Source: Cyanophora paradoxa
Lineage: Eukaryota; Glaucocystophyceae; Cyanophorales; Cyanophoraceae
Assembly: GCA_004431415.1 (NCBI GenBank)
Contig: QPMI01000190.1
Span: 62,001-126,000, forward strand
Length of the DNA stretch: 64,000 bases
Direction of reading: 5' to 3'
In this document: piece by piece, positions 31,001-41,477 of the stretch
Layout of the letters: each line of letters opens with the position of its first letter
Position numbering within the stretch: the first letter of the stretch is position 1
The notes under the pieces: model-generated
The model's input: only the letters and a program-made list of their open reading frames with translations
Told to the model about the DNA's origin: nothing
The model's database searches: none
Position numbers and translations under genes: made by a program

Positions 31001-32850
31001 GCCCTCCAGTAGTCCGGCACGCCGGCGTTCACCTCGCTGATCTCGATGCTGCGCGAGTGCGCGCGTGAGGCAACGCGGGGCGGTGCGCGAGAGGCTCGAG
31101 CTCGGGGCGCGGGCGCAGGGGCCGAACTGGGTGAAGGAGCCGACCTCGAGCTCGTCCGCGTTGGCGAGCGCCTGCTCGAACCTCGCCACGTGCTGCCGCC
31201 TCTGCTGGATCTCCCGCTGCACGCCCCCACCGCGCGTCAGTACTGGCGCGCGCCCAGGCGCCCCTCGCCCTCCTCTCTTTCTGTCGCTTCCGTCTTCACG
31301 TCATCTTTATCTTCATTCGTTCTATGCTGGCGCGTGAATTCAAAGCCGACGCACGAGGTCCATGTTGAGCCTGTAGACCGTCAGAGAGTCCTCGACCTTG
31401 GAGGTCAGCTTCAGGAGCGGGCCAAAGAAGAAGATCGCTGACTTGGCGCCGATCCCGAACCTGGCGCGGAGTTAGAAAGCTGCAGGGCGGGCGGGGCGCG
31501 CTCCAGGCACCGCGAGAACTCGCTGGTCATGTGGAAGCGGGAGCCCTCGACGGGGTCGACGAGGCTCGGGCGAACGTCCCTCTGGCCCTCGCGCACGTTC
31601 CCGCTGCTCGCCAGCCGCCCGAACTCCTTCATCTGCTCGTTGCTCATGCCGTAGCCTGCGGCGCCGGCACGTCCGTCAGGTCGCGGCAGATCTAGAGTCG
31701 GAGAGGGGTGCTGGAGGGGGTGCGAGGGGCTGGCGGGTGGGGGAGGCTAGGGGAAAGCACGACGGGGAATGCGACGGGAGAGGAGGATGGATGCTGGGAA
31801 GGGGTCGCCGGGGAGGTGGGAGCCTCGCGAGCGCTGTCGCGCCCTCCGGATCCCCCCTCGGCCCTCTCACCTCGCCCCTCCCCCCTCGGCCCTCTCCATA
31901 TCATTATGCTTCGAGAAGAAGCGTGCATGGCGGGGGGAGGGGGGGGGGGGTGGGGCCGGGGGAGGGGGGGAGATGAAGGGGGGGGGAATGCGCGGAGTGG
32001 GGGGGGGGGGGGTCCGGGATAGATACCGTCGTCGCTGATCTCGATGGTGCGGGCAGCCTCATCGATTCGGACCTCGATGGTCCTCTGCGACTTTGCCTTC
32101 GTTGCCTCCAGGCTGTTGTCCTGCGCGCGGCCCAGCCGCGCACCGGGCCGGCTTTAATGCCAGCGGGGCGGGCCAGAAATGCGATGCGGTCTCGCAAGGC
32201 GCACGATTAGCTCAGAGAGGGCGACCTCGACATTGATGTCCGTCGCCACCACGTCGTAGATCTGCCGGCGTCCATGAGCGGGGCTCGGAGCGCGCGAAAG
32301 TGGAGGGGCTCCACTCGGGAGACGTCGGGGTCCGCGTGAATTTCCTCCGCGTCGAGCGCGGGGGCGGTCTCGTTGGAGCTGGGTGTAGCCCCATAGTGAA
32401 CGAGGATCCTCTTGATGCCGAGCACGGCCGGAGGGCGGAGGTCGTCCGGCTCCAGCCGTCGGCCCGTCTGCACTCGACAGAACCGATCAACAACCGCGTG
32501 CGCGAGGCGTGAGCGGCGCTGTCGACGCGCTCGCTCAAGACTACGGACCTCTTTTAGCAGCTGAATGCACTGCGCATGCGCGGGAATTCGAAGCGGGGCG
32601 AGTAAGGTTACCGGTACGCCGCGCGCTCGCGTGTGCATGTGCGGCCTAGCCTCGAAGCGCTAGCTCCAGGCCTCGGGATGAACCGATCACAGGCCGAGCC
32701 GCTCACAAGGATCGTGAGGGCGCACCTGCGAGTCCACCCCAGCGAGTGCCGCGGCGTGGGTGAGGAGCTGGATGTTCGCCCTCTCCGGCGACTCGAGCTC
32801 GTTGAGCTCATACTGACTAGCACGCGGCGGCCTCTTCTCGGGCTCTGAGC
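28030..32850 (-). CDS. SMCHD1-type GHKL ATPase apparently fused to an RWP-RK domain
   Basis: The 5' exons read SQYELNELESPERANIQLL and YDVVATDINVEVALSELI. Then come the GHKL motifs: DNSLEATKAKSQRTIEVRID, the ISDDG box, and after a C-rich intron GYGMSNEQMKEFGRLASSG, GSRFHMTSEFSR and RFGIGAKSAIFFFGPLLKL. This order (DNSLEA, DDGxGM, SxFGIGxK) is that of SMCHD1 and plant GMI1. Downstream exons keep SMCHD1-like order: DYWRAHKTAIIRFLAGR, QIVLKYFPVLKNRETSTV, ELPFECWPRVRGF, NPAAFKALIADEYEEL and AASILVGTIKAVRG. The final exon, after CCCAG near 29030, runs unbroken to the stop at 28030. It begins QFEQMSLPEHYGEARLLKI, continues through a Glu/Ala and a Pro/Gln-rich linker, and ends in an RWP-RK domain (KVTLDCIRWFFEAGWKQ, LKKACSRLGVDRWP). 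No SMC hinge is seen. The true start codon is unknown. The alternative is a separate RWP-RK gene at ATG 28902. Confidence 0.65.
29794..29850 (-). repeat. G27 run plus AGGG repeats in an intron
   Basis: Twenty-seven consecutive G residues on the + strand (C on the gene's sense strand) are followed by AGGG repeats. They lie in the inferred intron between the FLFLSSEFEPQ exon and the NPAAFKALIADEYEEL exon of the SMCHD1-like gene. The G-rich strand could form quadruplexes. Confidence 0.8.
31929..32019 (-). repeat. G-rich low-complexity intron tract
   Basis: Several runs of 6-13 G on the + strand, broken by A or T, follow the GTATCT donor after the ISDDG exon of the SMCHD1-like gene. On the sense strand the tract is C-rich. 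Confidence 0.7.
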
Positions 32851-32923
32851 CGCTGAGCCTCTAGATCTGACTGGGCCGGCCGCCGGTTGGAAACGGGGTA
32901 GGCCTAGGTCGAGCTAGCTGGGT

Positions 32924-32947
32924 GCTCGCCGAGTCGACTCGGCGAGC
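32924..32947. repeat. 24-base perfect palindrome
   Basis: GCTCGCCGAGTC is followed directly by its reverse complement GACTCGGCGAGC with no spacer. It is flanked by imperfect GAGCTAGC/GCTAGCTC arms, giving a longer imperfect inverted repeat. Confidence 0.9.
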
Positions 32948-32962
32948 GCTAGCTCGCCATCG

Positions 32963-33010
32963 GCATGCGCAGCTGCACTGCGGCAGCTGCCGCAGTGCAG
33001 CTGCGCATGC
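32963..33010. repeat. 48-base perfect palindrome
   Basis: A 24-base arm starting GCATGCGCAGCTGCACTGCG is followed immediately by its exact reverse complement, with no loop. A partial third copy (GCATGCGCAGCTGCCGCAGT) lies at about 33054. It could form a cruciform or hairpin. No open reading frame is associated. Confidence 0.92.
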
Positions 33011-33276
33011 GCGCGCGCATCATGGCATCAGCTCGAGCTCGCCATATGCATCGGCATGCGCAGCTGCCGCAGTGCGGATCCGGAGCTGAGGCGGCCAGCG
33101 CCGCGGCCGGCAACCGTACAGCCTGCAGGCTGCAGCTGGCCCGGGGCGGCGCCAGCGCCGGGCGGCCGCGGCGCCGGCGCGCGCCGAAGTCCTGCAAGCC
33201 GCTAGCCGGCGCCGGAGCTCACCTAGCTACGCTGGCCAGCTCGCGAGCCTGTCGGCTAGCTCGCCGGCTTAATGCA

Positions 33277-33480
33277 CGGGTACTGCAACTCGATAGGCCG
33301 AAACTCGCAGGAGCTCTTTTTTTCCGCGTTCGGTACAGCAGGTACTTGATGCGGCCTAGCGCGCCACGCGCTGCTTCCCGAGCACTGGCATGTATGACAA
33401 GCTCTGCCGAGCATTGCAAGAGCTTTCTTATGCACTTGGTCCGGCCCCTATGCGACCACAGGATCAGGCGCTGCAAGGGA
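33277..33480 (+). repeat. dispersed repeat, copy 1
   Basis: It begins CGGGTACTGCAACTCGATAG and contains GGCCGAAACTC, a T tract with TTTTTTTCCGC, GGTACTTGA.GCGGCCTAGC, GCGCCACGCGC and GGCATGTATGAC. The same blocks, in the same order and spacing, recur at 34738-34915. It is probably a non-coding mobile or duplicated element. Confidence 0.75.
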
Positions 33481-33874
33481 TAGTTTAGGAAAGGGTCCGG
33501 TCCTTTTTTCCGCGCAGCATTCCGCTCTTTCCGGGTTCTGACAACGAATTCGGGGCTCTGATGCATGCACTAACACTGGGTTAAGAGCTCGGAGCTGGAT
33601 CGGGAGATGAGCAGACTCGTCATTTTGTGAGTTACCGAAAACGGGGGCCCTACTAGCAGACCGCGCCCGGCCCTGTGCAAGATCGGCAAGTGCGGGCCGC
33701 GCGCGGAGGTGCAAGGGGGGGTACTGGTACACATTGCAGGGTACTTAGGGTGTGTGTGGGGGGGGGGGGAGGGGGGGCGGAGGGGGGGGGGGGCAGAGAG
33801 GCAAGGCGGCGGCCGGCGAGGCGGGCGGGGTCGCGAGGCGGGCAGGTGGGGTGGCGTCGCGGGCGGCGGCACCA

Positions 33875-34235
33875 GGCAGGCAGGCAGGCGAAGGCGGCGG
33901 CGGGCGGGGAAGCGGGCGGAGGGGGAGGGGCAGGTGGCGCCGGGCCCTGCGCAAATCCTGCACATACGCATGCGCAGAGCTGAGGCGTCAGCTCGCCCCG
34001 GACAGGGGCCGTGCGGGGGCGGGGCCCAGCGGGGGCGGCCGGGCCAGGTGTGCAGCAGCAGCGGCGGAGCGAACCTGGAGTCGACGACGCTGAGGCAGCC
34101 GGCAGGCGGCGGGCGGGGAAGCGGGCGGAGGGGCAGGTGTCGCCGGGCCCTTCGCATAGCCTGCGCAGGGCCGAGGCGTCAGCTCGCCCCGCGGCCGGAC
34201 AGCCGCGGCGCAGGGGCGGGGCCGAGCCCGGCGCG
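33875..34235 (+). repeat. direct repeat pair with GCGTCAGCTCGCCCCG core
   Basis: Two diverged copies (about 33875-34045 and 34100-34235) share GCGGGCGGGGAAGCGGGCGG, GGGGCAGGTG.CGCCGGGCCC, GAGGCGTCAGCTCGCCCCG and a GGGGCGGGGCC.AGC.CGG end. No coding potential is evident. Confidence 0.65.
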
Positions 34236-34737
34236 ACGTACTAGGAGCAGCTGCGAATGCTGCGACGCCGCGGCCGCCACACTCTGATACGGAACGCCGG
34301 CCGCGGTTCAAGCCACGCATACGTGGGGCCGCGGCCGAGGCGTGCAGGTGGCGACCCGCCCCGTGCTTAAACTGCGCTTGAAGGGCTTGACAACATCGAG
34401 CTGGAGTCTGCTTGATCACGAATCGGAGTCCGTCAGAAACCGAGAGCGTTGGCAAAACGCCGCGGCCGCGGGCGCGCACACAGCCGGCGTCGCGGCGTCT
34501 CGGGCGCCTTCTTCCTGCACTCTCTCGGCGCTCTCCGCCACCAGGAGCGGCTGTGCCCGCATTCGCCACCAGGAGCGCATCCGCGGCTGTGCCCGCACGG
34601 TGCTGCTGTCGCCGCCGAGGCCGCAGCCGGAAGCGCACCGGAACGCGACGTTGCGGGCGCGCCGCTCCGCCGCTCCGCCGCCGCTCCGCCTCGAGCTCGG
34701 CACGCCGCTCCGCCTACGCAGAACGAAGTCCGGGATC

Positions 34738-34915
34738 CGGGTACTGTAACGCGATTGGCCGAAACTCTCAGGAGCACTTTTTTCCGGCGCCCGGTACAAC
34801 AGGTACTTGAGGCGGCCTAGCGCGCCACGCGCCGCGTCTCGAGCCCAGGCATGTATGACTGAGTTTGTAGAGCGCATTGAGAGCATTCAGGAGCACGCGG
34901 TCCGGCGCATATAGC
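34738..34915 (+). repeat. dispersed repeat, copy 2
   Basis: Diverged second copy of the 33277 element. It shares GGGTACTG.AAC.CGAT.GGCCG, a TTTTTTCCG tract, CAGGTACTTGA.GCGGCCTAG, CGCGCCACGCGC and GGCATGTATGAC. Substitutions and short indels suggest an old duplication. Confidence 0.75.
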
Positions 34916-35902
34916 GATAGCGGGTGAGGAGCGGCTTCGACATGTTTGCGCAGCCCCGCCCTTGCATTTTTTTCCGCCGCTCGCAGCGGCGACGATGCGA
35001 TCACACCTATACGAGAGCGCATGCAAAGAATCTCATCTTACAAAAATTGCTAACACAGAAAGTACGCCGCACCAATTCACCAGGGGAGCAAGGGAGGGGG
35101 TACCCCCCCTTGCAACGTATACCCCGTTTCCAAAACGGGGGCCCTACCCCGTTTCCAATCAAGCTGACGAGCCAGCTCTCCCACACGCTGGTACACGATA
35201 AGGAACGCCGGCGAAGGCGAGGGATCTGCGCGCCGGTCACCTAGGACGCTCCAAGCGAACACTCGCACGCAGCGATGCAGCACTGGCGCGCTGTGTTATC
35301 AATGCGCACTGGCGCGCTCAAATGCTTGCTTGAGCTCGAGAATGCGCTCTGGTCGCGGCAGAAGTCGACGGTCGACGTCGCGCGCGTACTCACACGTTGC
35401 GGATGAGAAGGCCGGCACCTCTACCCCGCCCGCCCTTGCTCCCCTCGCCGCTTCCTTCTTTGGCCGCTGCCGGCCCCGCAGACTGCCGCCCTGCCGCCGC
35501 TGAGAGTCCCCCGTTCCAAGAATCAGTTTTCCGCAGGCGCTGGCTAGTTAGCTTCCGCAGTCACCGCAGCGTGACGACGCACCGCGCACGCGCAACGCTC
35601 GGCAACATCTCTCCGGTCAATCCTGTTGCAGGCGAGCCGCGCCCGCTGCCGCGCTGCGCCCGAGCGCCGACCCCCGCCGCAGTTTGATGGTCGCTCGGCC
35701 GCGACAGAGAGCGAAGCTTTTCCAGTGACCGCAGCCGCCGACGAGCCGCACGGGCGGCGCCGGCCCCGTCAAACTGATCGCTCCCGCCGGCGGTACCGGC
35801 CCGAGGCTTCAGCTTAGCCAAGCACCCGCGCTTGCACTCGAAGGAAATGGGCGGCTCCTGCGGCAGGAGTGGAGCGATTGAGGCCGGTGCGCATGCGCAG
35901 TC

Positions 35903-38900
35903 ATGATAATACACCAAATGCATGCGTGGGGCCCCGCCCCGCCCGGCCGAGCCGCCGCCGACGCTGCCGCAGAGGACGTGCTCGTCGGCTCAGCGAAGAA
36001 GTACTCGTCACGGCGGCGGCGGTCGAGCCTGGCGCACCTGGCGGCGGCGCACGGGGACGGGTCGACCTTCGCGGCGGAGGCGAGGAAGGCGGTTGAGATC
36101 CTGGAGAAGGACCCGACGGGGGAGCACGGGCTGGCGGCCGACCTCGTCCTCGACGGCATCCACGAGTACATCGCCCTCAGCCTCCTCGCCCTCCGCGACA
36201 AGGCCCGCCTCGGACCTGCCCGCGCGCCCCCGGGGCCCGCCCCTCCCCTCACGCCCGCCCCGCAGGTCGATCCGAAGGCGGCGGCGGACGGCCTGAGGGC
36301 GCTGCACCTGATCTGGACAGCCGGCGCTGCGCGGGAGGCCCCGCCGCAGTCCAAGCCCTTGAAGGGGGGCGGCGGCGCGGGGGCGGAGGAGGGGCAGGCG
36401 ACCTCGCGGCCGGTGACGGCGCGGGGCCCCGCCCCGGTCTCGCGGCCCGTCACCTCGCGCTTGCTGTCGGCGGGGGCGGCGGGGGCGGCGGGGGAGGCGG
36501 GCGGGGCGGGCGGGGCGGTGCGGGACCTCTTCGAGCGGCGGCCGGAGCTGCTGCCGTGCGTCTGCGCCCTGCTGCCGCGGGGCCCGCCGCCCTCCCGCCG
36601 CCGCCCTCCTCCTCGACGCCGCCTCCGTCTCCAAGCGCGGTGCGCCCTCAGCTCCTCGCTTGGAGCTTTAGCCAGGCCGCGCCGCGCCGCGCCTCGCCGC
36701 GCGCCGCGTGACGCCGGGGGGCAGCGTGCGAGGGATCTACGGGGCGCTGGGCGGCGCGGGGGCGCGCCTCCTCTTCGCCATGGGCCGCGAGATCGTCACC
36801 TCCAGGGCCCGCCCGCCCCCGCCCCCGCTCGCCCGGCCCGCCCGCCCTGCCTGCCGGGGTGACGGGGCGCGCAGATCGAGGACACGGAGCGCGCGTACGC
36901 GCTGCTCGCGAGCCTCACCCGCTCCGGCACCGTCCGCCCCGCCCCGCCTTGCCCCGCCCCGCGCCGCCGGGTGAGCCTGGCCTGGGGCAGGTGCGGGGGG
37001 CGATGGTGGAGGACGGCCTCCACGTGCTCGTCCTCGAGGACCTCAACAACCCCATGCGCCAGAACCGCTACGTCCGCCCGCCCCGCCCCCGCCCCCACGC
37101 CCCGCCCCCACGCCCCGCCACGGCTGCGCTGCCGGCTGGGCCGCCGCTGACGCGTGGGCCTCTGGCGGGCAGCGGCTCTCGCCGGCGCGGCTGCTGCTGC
37201 GGCTGGCGCTGCACGCGCCGAACCACGGGGCGCTGGAGGCGGCCGGGGGCGTGCGGGCGGCGGCGCTGCTCGCGCGGCACCCCGAGGCCGAGCTCGCCGC
37301 CATCGGCCTCCGCGCCTGCGCCGCCTTCATGCAGACCCGTGCGGCACCCCGCTCCCCGCCCCGCCCGCCGCGCCGGGGCGCTGAGGGCGGGCAGAGCGGT
37401 ACCGGCGGCTGCTGGCGCCGGAGATGGCGGCGGTGGCGCGGGGGGCGCTGGTGGAGGGGCGGGCCCCGCCGCCCTCGTCCCGCCGCCTCCGCTGCCTCCG
37501 CCTCGTCGCCATGGACACCGCCTCGCCCGACCCCGCCCCGCCCTCCCGTGCGCCCCCGCCCCGCCCCGAGCGAGCCGCACGCGGGGCTGAAGGCGCGCGC
37601 GGCAGGGCGGGGCGGGGGCGGAGGGAAGGGCGGGGAACGGGGAGGAGGCGGCGGCGCGGCTGGCGGCGGAGCCGGTGCGCCTAATGCAGCTCACGCAGGC
37701 CGCGGGGGGCGCCCTGCCCGGCCCCGCCCCGAGCGCCGCCAACGAGGACGACGAGGCGCTCTTCGCCGGCGGCTCCTACCGCTGGTCCTCCCCGGTGCGC
37801 TTGCAGCTGGGGCGCGCGGGGCCGGGGGCCGGTAGGCGGGCGGGGCGCTGAGGGGGCGCTCCCTGGGCTCGCAGGACGACGCCGCCTACCTCCTCGCCAC
37901 CCTCACCTCCTTCGGTCCGCGCCTCGCGGGAGCGCCGCCTCTCTTCCCGAGCGCCCGCCGGCTGACGCCCCGCGCCGGCTCGCTCGGCAGAGGCCGGCCT
38001 GCGGCTGCTGCTGAAGAACGTCGCCGCGTGCGCCGTCGTCGCCGCGGCCGCCCGCTCCGAGCTCGCCCCGCTGCGCGCCCGCGCCGCCGCCGCCCTCAAC
38101 TGCCTCCACTCCGACCGCCCCGCCCGCTTCCACGAGACCGGGATCGACCCCGAGACGGCGCGCCGCTCTCGTCGGTGCGCCCCGCGCAGCTCCGATCTGC
38201 TCTGACGCCCTCTGCAGGGGGCCCCGGCGGGGGACAGCGTGCAGGAAATTGCGGGGGCCACGGAGGCGGCGAGCGGGAGCGAGGGGGAGACCGACGGGCC
38301 GCGGCACTCGCTGCAGGGGGCGAGCCCCGGGCGCCGCCCCAGCGTCCTCGCTCCCTTCGAGCCCCTCGTACGCCGCCCCGCCCCGCCCCGCCCCGTCCCG
38401 CCACGCCCCGGTCCCCCGGATGCCCCGGTGACGTGAGCGCTTTTGCAGAGCGGCTCCGCGCGGCGGCTGAGCGCGGCGCTGGGCGCGGAGGCGGCGGGGG
38501 GGCGGCGGCTGAGCGCGGCGCTGAGCGAGGCCGTCGGGGCGCGGGCGCGGGAGCTCTCCCTCGCCCTCGAAGCCGTCGGCCGCGAGGCGGCCCCCGGCGA
38601 TGCGGCCGACGGGGCGGGCGGCATGGGCGGCCTCTCGCGGCGGGCCGGGGCCTCGCCGTCGTTCCGGGAGCGGGCGGGAGCGTGGCGCGGTCGGCCTCGG
38701 GCGGCTCGGGCGGGCGCCGCGGCTCCTCCCGCTTCGCCCTCGCCGACGCCGTCGCCCTCGCCGGCCTCGCTGCCGCCGCCCCCGACGCCGTCCGCCCCAT
38801 CCCCTCTCGCCCCTTCCCCCGCCTCGCTCGTCTCTGAGCTGCGGGGGCAGGGGGCGTACACGACGGAGGGGGAGGGGGCGACGGAGGGGGAGGGGCCGCC

Positions 38901-40614
38901 GGGGACGGCGCGCTCGCAGGCCTCGGGCTCGATGCGGGCCGGCGCCCTCCCCAAGCGCGCCTCGGCCCGCTTCACCTCCACCTCCTTCCGCCGCATCCCT
39001 CCCGCCCCCGCCCCCGGCGTGCGCCCTCGCGCACCCACCCCCAGCGGAGCGCTCGGAGGCTGAGTGGGGGCCCCCGCGCGCAGCTGAGCGACTACTACAC
39101 GACGGAGGGCGAGAGCGACGCGGGGGAGCTCGGGGGCCCGCCCCGCCCGCGCACCCCGCAGCGCCGCGTCCCCCTGGGCGAGCGCCAGGCCTCCTCCCTG
39201 GGCCGCACCAGCTCGGCGAGCCGCGCCTCCGCCCGCCACCTCACCCCGCCCTCCGCCGCCTCCCGCCCCGGCAACGCCTCCTTCAGGCGCCGCGTCGCCA
39301 GCCCCCTCGACCCCGTGCGCACCCCGCCGCGCGCTCCGCCGCAGAGCCTTGCGGAGGCGGGGCTGAGCGGGCGGGGCGCAGGGGCGGGGCCGGCGCCGTT
39401 CGGCGTGCAGGTGGAGGCGCCCTCGGCGAGCGAGGCGGAGGGCGAGGGCGCGCCCCGGGCCGGGGCCTGGCGCGGCTGCGGGGCGACTCGTTCGCGCAGG
39501 GCGGGGCCCCCGCCGCCTCCCCGGGCCCCGCCTCTCCTTCTCCCTCCGCCGCCCCTCGGGGGCCTCCTCCGCGGGGCCTCCCTCCGACGTCGTCCGCCCG
39601 CCCCGCCCCGCCCTCCTTCACCGGCCCCGCCTCCCTCACCTTCGGCCTCGCGCAGGAGGTCCCGCCGGGGGCGTGGGGCGCCCGCCGCAGCCCCGCCCTG
39701 CCCGGGGCGGCGGCGAGCGGGACGGAGGACGAGGGGGCGGAGACGGAAATGGAGGGGCCGGGGGGCGTCCCCCGCGTCCCCCGCTCCAAGTCCGAGCGGC
39801 GGGCGGCGGGGACGCACCCCCGCGTGGGGGCCCTCGGGGGCGCCCCCCGCTCCAACTCGGAGCGCCGCCCCTCCGGCGGCGTCTCCTTCCTCGACCCCCG
39901 CCCCGGCCTCCTTCCCGGCGGCCCCGTGCGCCCCCTCGCCCCGCCCCCCTCTCCAGGCCGGCCCCGCTCGCTCACCTGAGCTCCGCGGGGCGGGGGCAGG
40001 GGCGGACGGAGTCGCGGCGCGGGAGCGGGCAGAGCGTGCGGGATCGCCCCGGCAGCGCGCTGGCGCCCCACGAGGTCTCCCCGAGCCGCCCCGGGCCCCT
40101 CCTCGCCGTGCGCCCCCTCTTCACCCCTCCCCGCACGCCCCCTCCCCTCCTCCGTCCGACGCCGGCCGCGCAGGGCCCTCGGATGCGTCCCCGCAGGGGG
40201 CCGGGGCGGCGGGCGCTGCGGAGCGCATCGCGGCGCGCCGAGGCTCACGGGCGGGGCTCGCCTCAGCGGCGGGGCCGGGGCCGGCGGCGGATCTCCCGTC
40301 CCTGCACCGCAACCTCTCGGGGCGTGGGGCGCCCTCCCGCCCCCGCCGCCCCTGCCCCAGACCCTGCCCCTCTCCCCCCTCCGCCACCGCCGCCGCCCCT
40401 GCCGGCTCTGCCCTCGCTGCCGGGCCTGCTGGCCGCCGCGCATGCGGGGGCGGGCCCGCGGCTCTTCGGCCTCCCCCACAGCGTCTCCCTCCCCGCCGCC
40501 CCCACCCACGCCCCCACCATGCACCCGCTGCCCTTTGCGCCCGCCATCCCCCACATACCCCCGCACATAGCGCCCCCCCTCCTCCCTGCGCCCTTCGGCC
40601 TCCGCCCCGCATAG
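35903..40614 (+). CDS. armadillo/HEAT-like helical repeat protein with long disordered tail
   Basis: ATG 35903 opens a protein made of short helical exons: SLAHLAAAHGDGSTFAAEAR, ADLVLDGIHEYIALSLLALR, DPKAAADGLRALHLIW, RGIYGALGGAGARLLFAMG, IEDTERAYALLASLTRSG, MVEDGLHVLVLEDLNNPMRQ, ARLLLRLALHAPNHGALEA, AELAAIGLRACAAFMQTR, DDAAYLLATLTSF and GLRLLLKNVAACAVVAAAA. The paired amphipathic helices with small-residue spacing suggest an ARM/HEAT solenoid; no named family is recognised. From about 38220 the protein becomes Ser/Pro/Arg-rich with repeated R.SNSERR/KSERR phospho-site-like motifs, then a very proline-rich end (MHPLPFAPAIPHIPPHIAPP) with the stop at 40612-40614. Over ten introns are inferred, and the tail exons are the least certain. 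A role as a binding scaffold is inference. Confidence 0.55.
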
Positions 40615-40711
40615 TCGCCGAGTCAGAAAGATGCACGTTCCCTCGCCTGGCCCAGTGGCCCCCCCGCGCGCGCGCTCGCCTCATGATCATGTCCAGGGTA
40701 CATTATTACGG

Positions 40712-40719
40712 TATATAAG
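40712..40719 (+). promoter_or_regulatory. TATA-box candidate
   Basis: TATATAAG lies in a locally A/T-rich stretch 77 bases before ATG 40796. It is one of very few good TATA matches in this GC-rich window and is well placed for the + gene that follows. Confidence 0.4.
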
Positions 40720-40795
40720 GGTACATGGTACAAGGGAAAGGGGGTACAAGGCACCGTCGAGCGTTCGAATTCCAGCGCAGCCGCGATCGATATCG

Positions 40796-41477
40796 ATGCA
40801 GTCAGTGGACGGCGCGGTCAAGCGCTGGGGCTTAGAGATCGGAAATCCGCGCGTCTGGTTCAAGGATGGCATAATCTCTTCCGACACACATGATGTGGTA
40901 ATCGCGTACAATGAGCACCTCAAGAATTTCAGTACGGCGAACATTACCGTGCGCACGACGACTCGTTAACGCTTTCGAGAGGCTCTTCGGCGATGCGCTG
41001 ACTGAGCGCGGCCCTCACGCGTGCAGAAAACCATGGTCGAACTCTCGAGCTCGAACCACCCCGGGGCCCGAGCGCCTCGCTGAGGTGTCCCGCCTGATCC
41101 GGCAGGGCCTCGAAATGCGTGCGCCTCTCGATTTATCTTGCTGCTGCGCCCGCGCTGATCATGATTCTTCCTGCCCAGAACTCGCGGCGCTTAAGCTTAA
41201 GGACGTCGACGCCGATGTCCGCGGGCGCTTCTTGTCATGCATATGCCCGGAGGGATCGCGGCTCGTTGTATCCACCTCAGGACTCTGGGTGGCTCCAAAG
41301 CTCGATCCGGAGAGCATGCGCTGCGACGCGTGCGGCGAAGACATGCCACACAGCTTTCCGAACGCGGCGGTCTTTCAGCAGTGCATGACCACCGCGGCGG
41401 TCTTTCAGCAGTGCTATGAGCGATCGCCATCCGCTCTTTCGGCCGTACACGAGCAACAGCGCGCGGCCGCTTCGTAG
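40796..41477 (+). CDS. unrecognised protein with Cys-rich motif
   Basis: ATG 40796 follows a TATA-like box and encodes SVDGAVKRWGLEIGNPRVWF and SSDTHDVVIAYNEHLKNF. A frame change (probable splice at GTACGG near 40934) leads to an exon reading RLIRQGLEMRAPL, LKLKDVDADVRGRFLSCICP, GLWVAPKLDPESMRCDACGE and DMPHSFPNAAVFQQC. The CxC...CDAC...H...C spacing could bind one zinc. The exon ends within a 30-base tandem duplication. Third-position GC is lower than in neighbouring genes. The 3' end overlaps the start chosen for the next gene by about 60 bases, so the two may be one spliced gene. No function is assigned. Confidence 0.35.
41364..41414 (+). repeat. tandem 30-base duplication within a coding segment
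   Basis: GCGGCGGTCTTTCAGCAGTGC occurs at 41364-41384 and again at 41394-41414, 30 bases apart and in frame. It repeats the residues AAVFQQC. Confidence 0.85.

Larger units (their letters stand above)
32851..35902. other. gene-poor block of palindromes and duplicated segments
   Basis: Three kilobases without an exon of the local codon bias. It holds two perfect palindromes (32924-32947 and 32963-33010), a G-tract region (33750-33800), and two pairs of diverged direct repeats. One pair is about 33277-33480 and 34738-34915, the other about 33875-34045 and 34100-34235. The motif GCATGCGCAG recurs. The sequence AAAACGGGGGCCCTAC appears near 33636 and again near 35133. Part of it must be the upstream region of the SMCHD1-like gene and of the ARM-like gene at 35903. 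I see no transposase or reverse transcriptase. Confidence 0.5.

Noticed and set aside
33750-33800. G-rich tract as telomere or CRISPR-like array
   Set aside because: It is irregular poly-G with no fixed repeat unit or spacers. It is low complexity, not an array.
37776-39239. 487-codon open frame on the - strand
   Set aside because: Antisense to the ARM-like gene's exons. The - product is Arg/Ala/Ser-rich without any domain.
40755-40785. tRNA-like B box (GTTCGAATTCC)
   Set aside because: The flanks do not form a T stem, and no A box or acceptor stem can be folded within 75 bases upstream.
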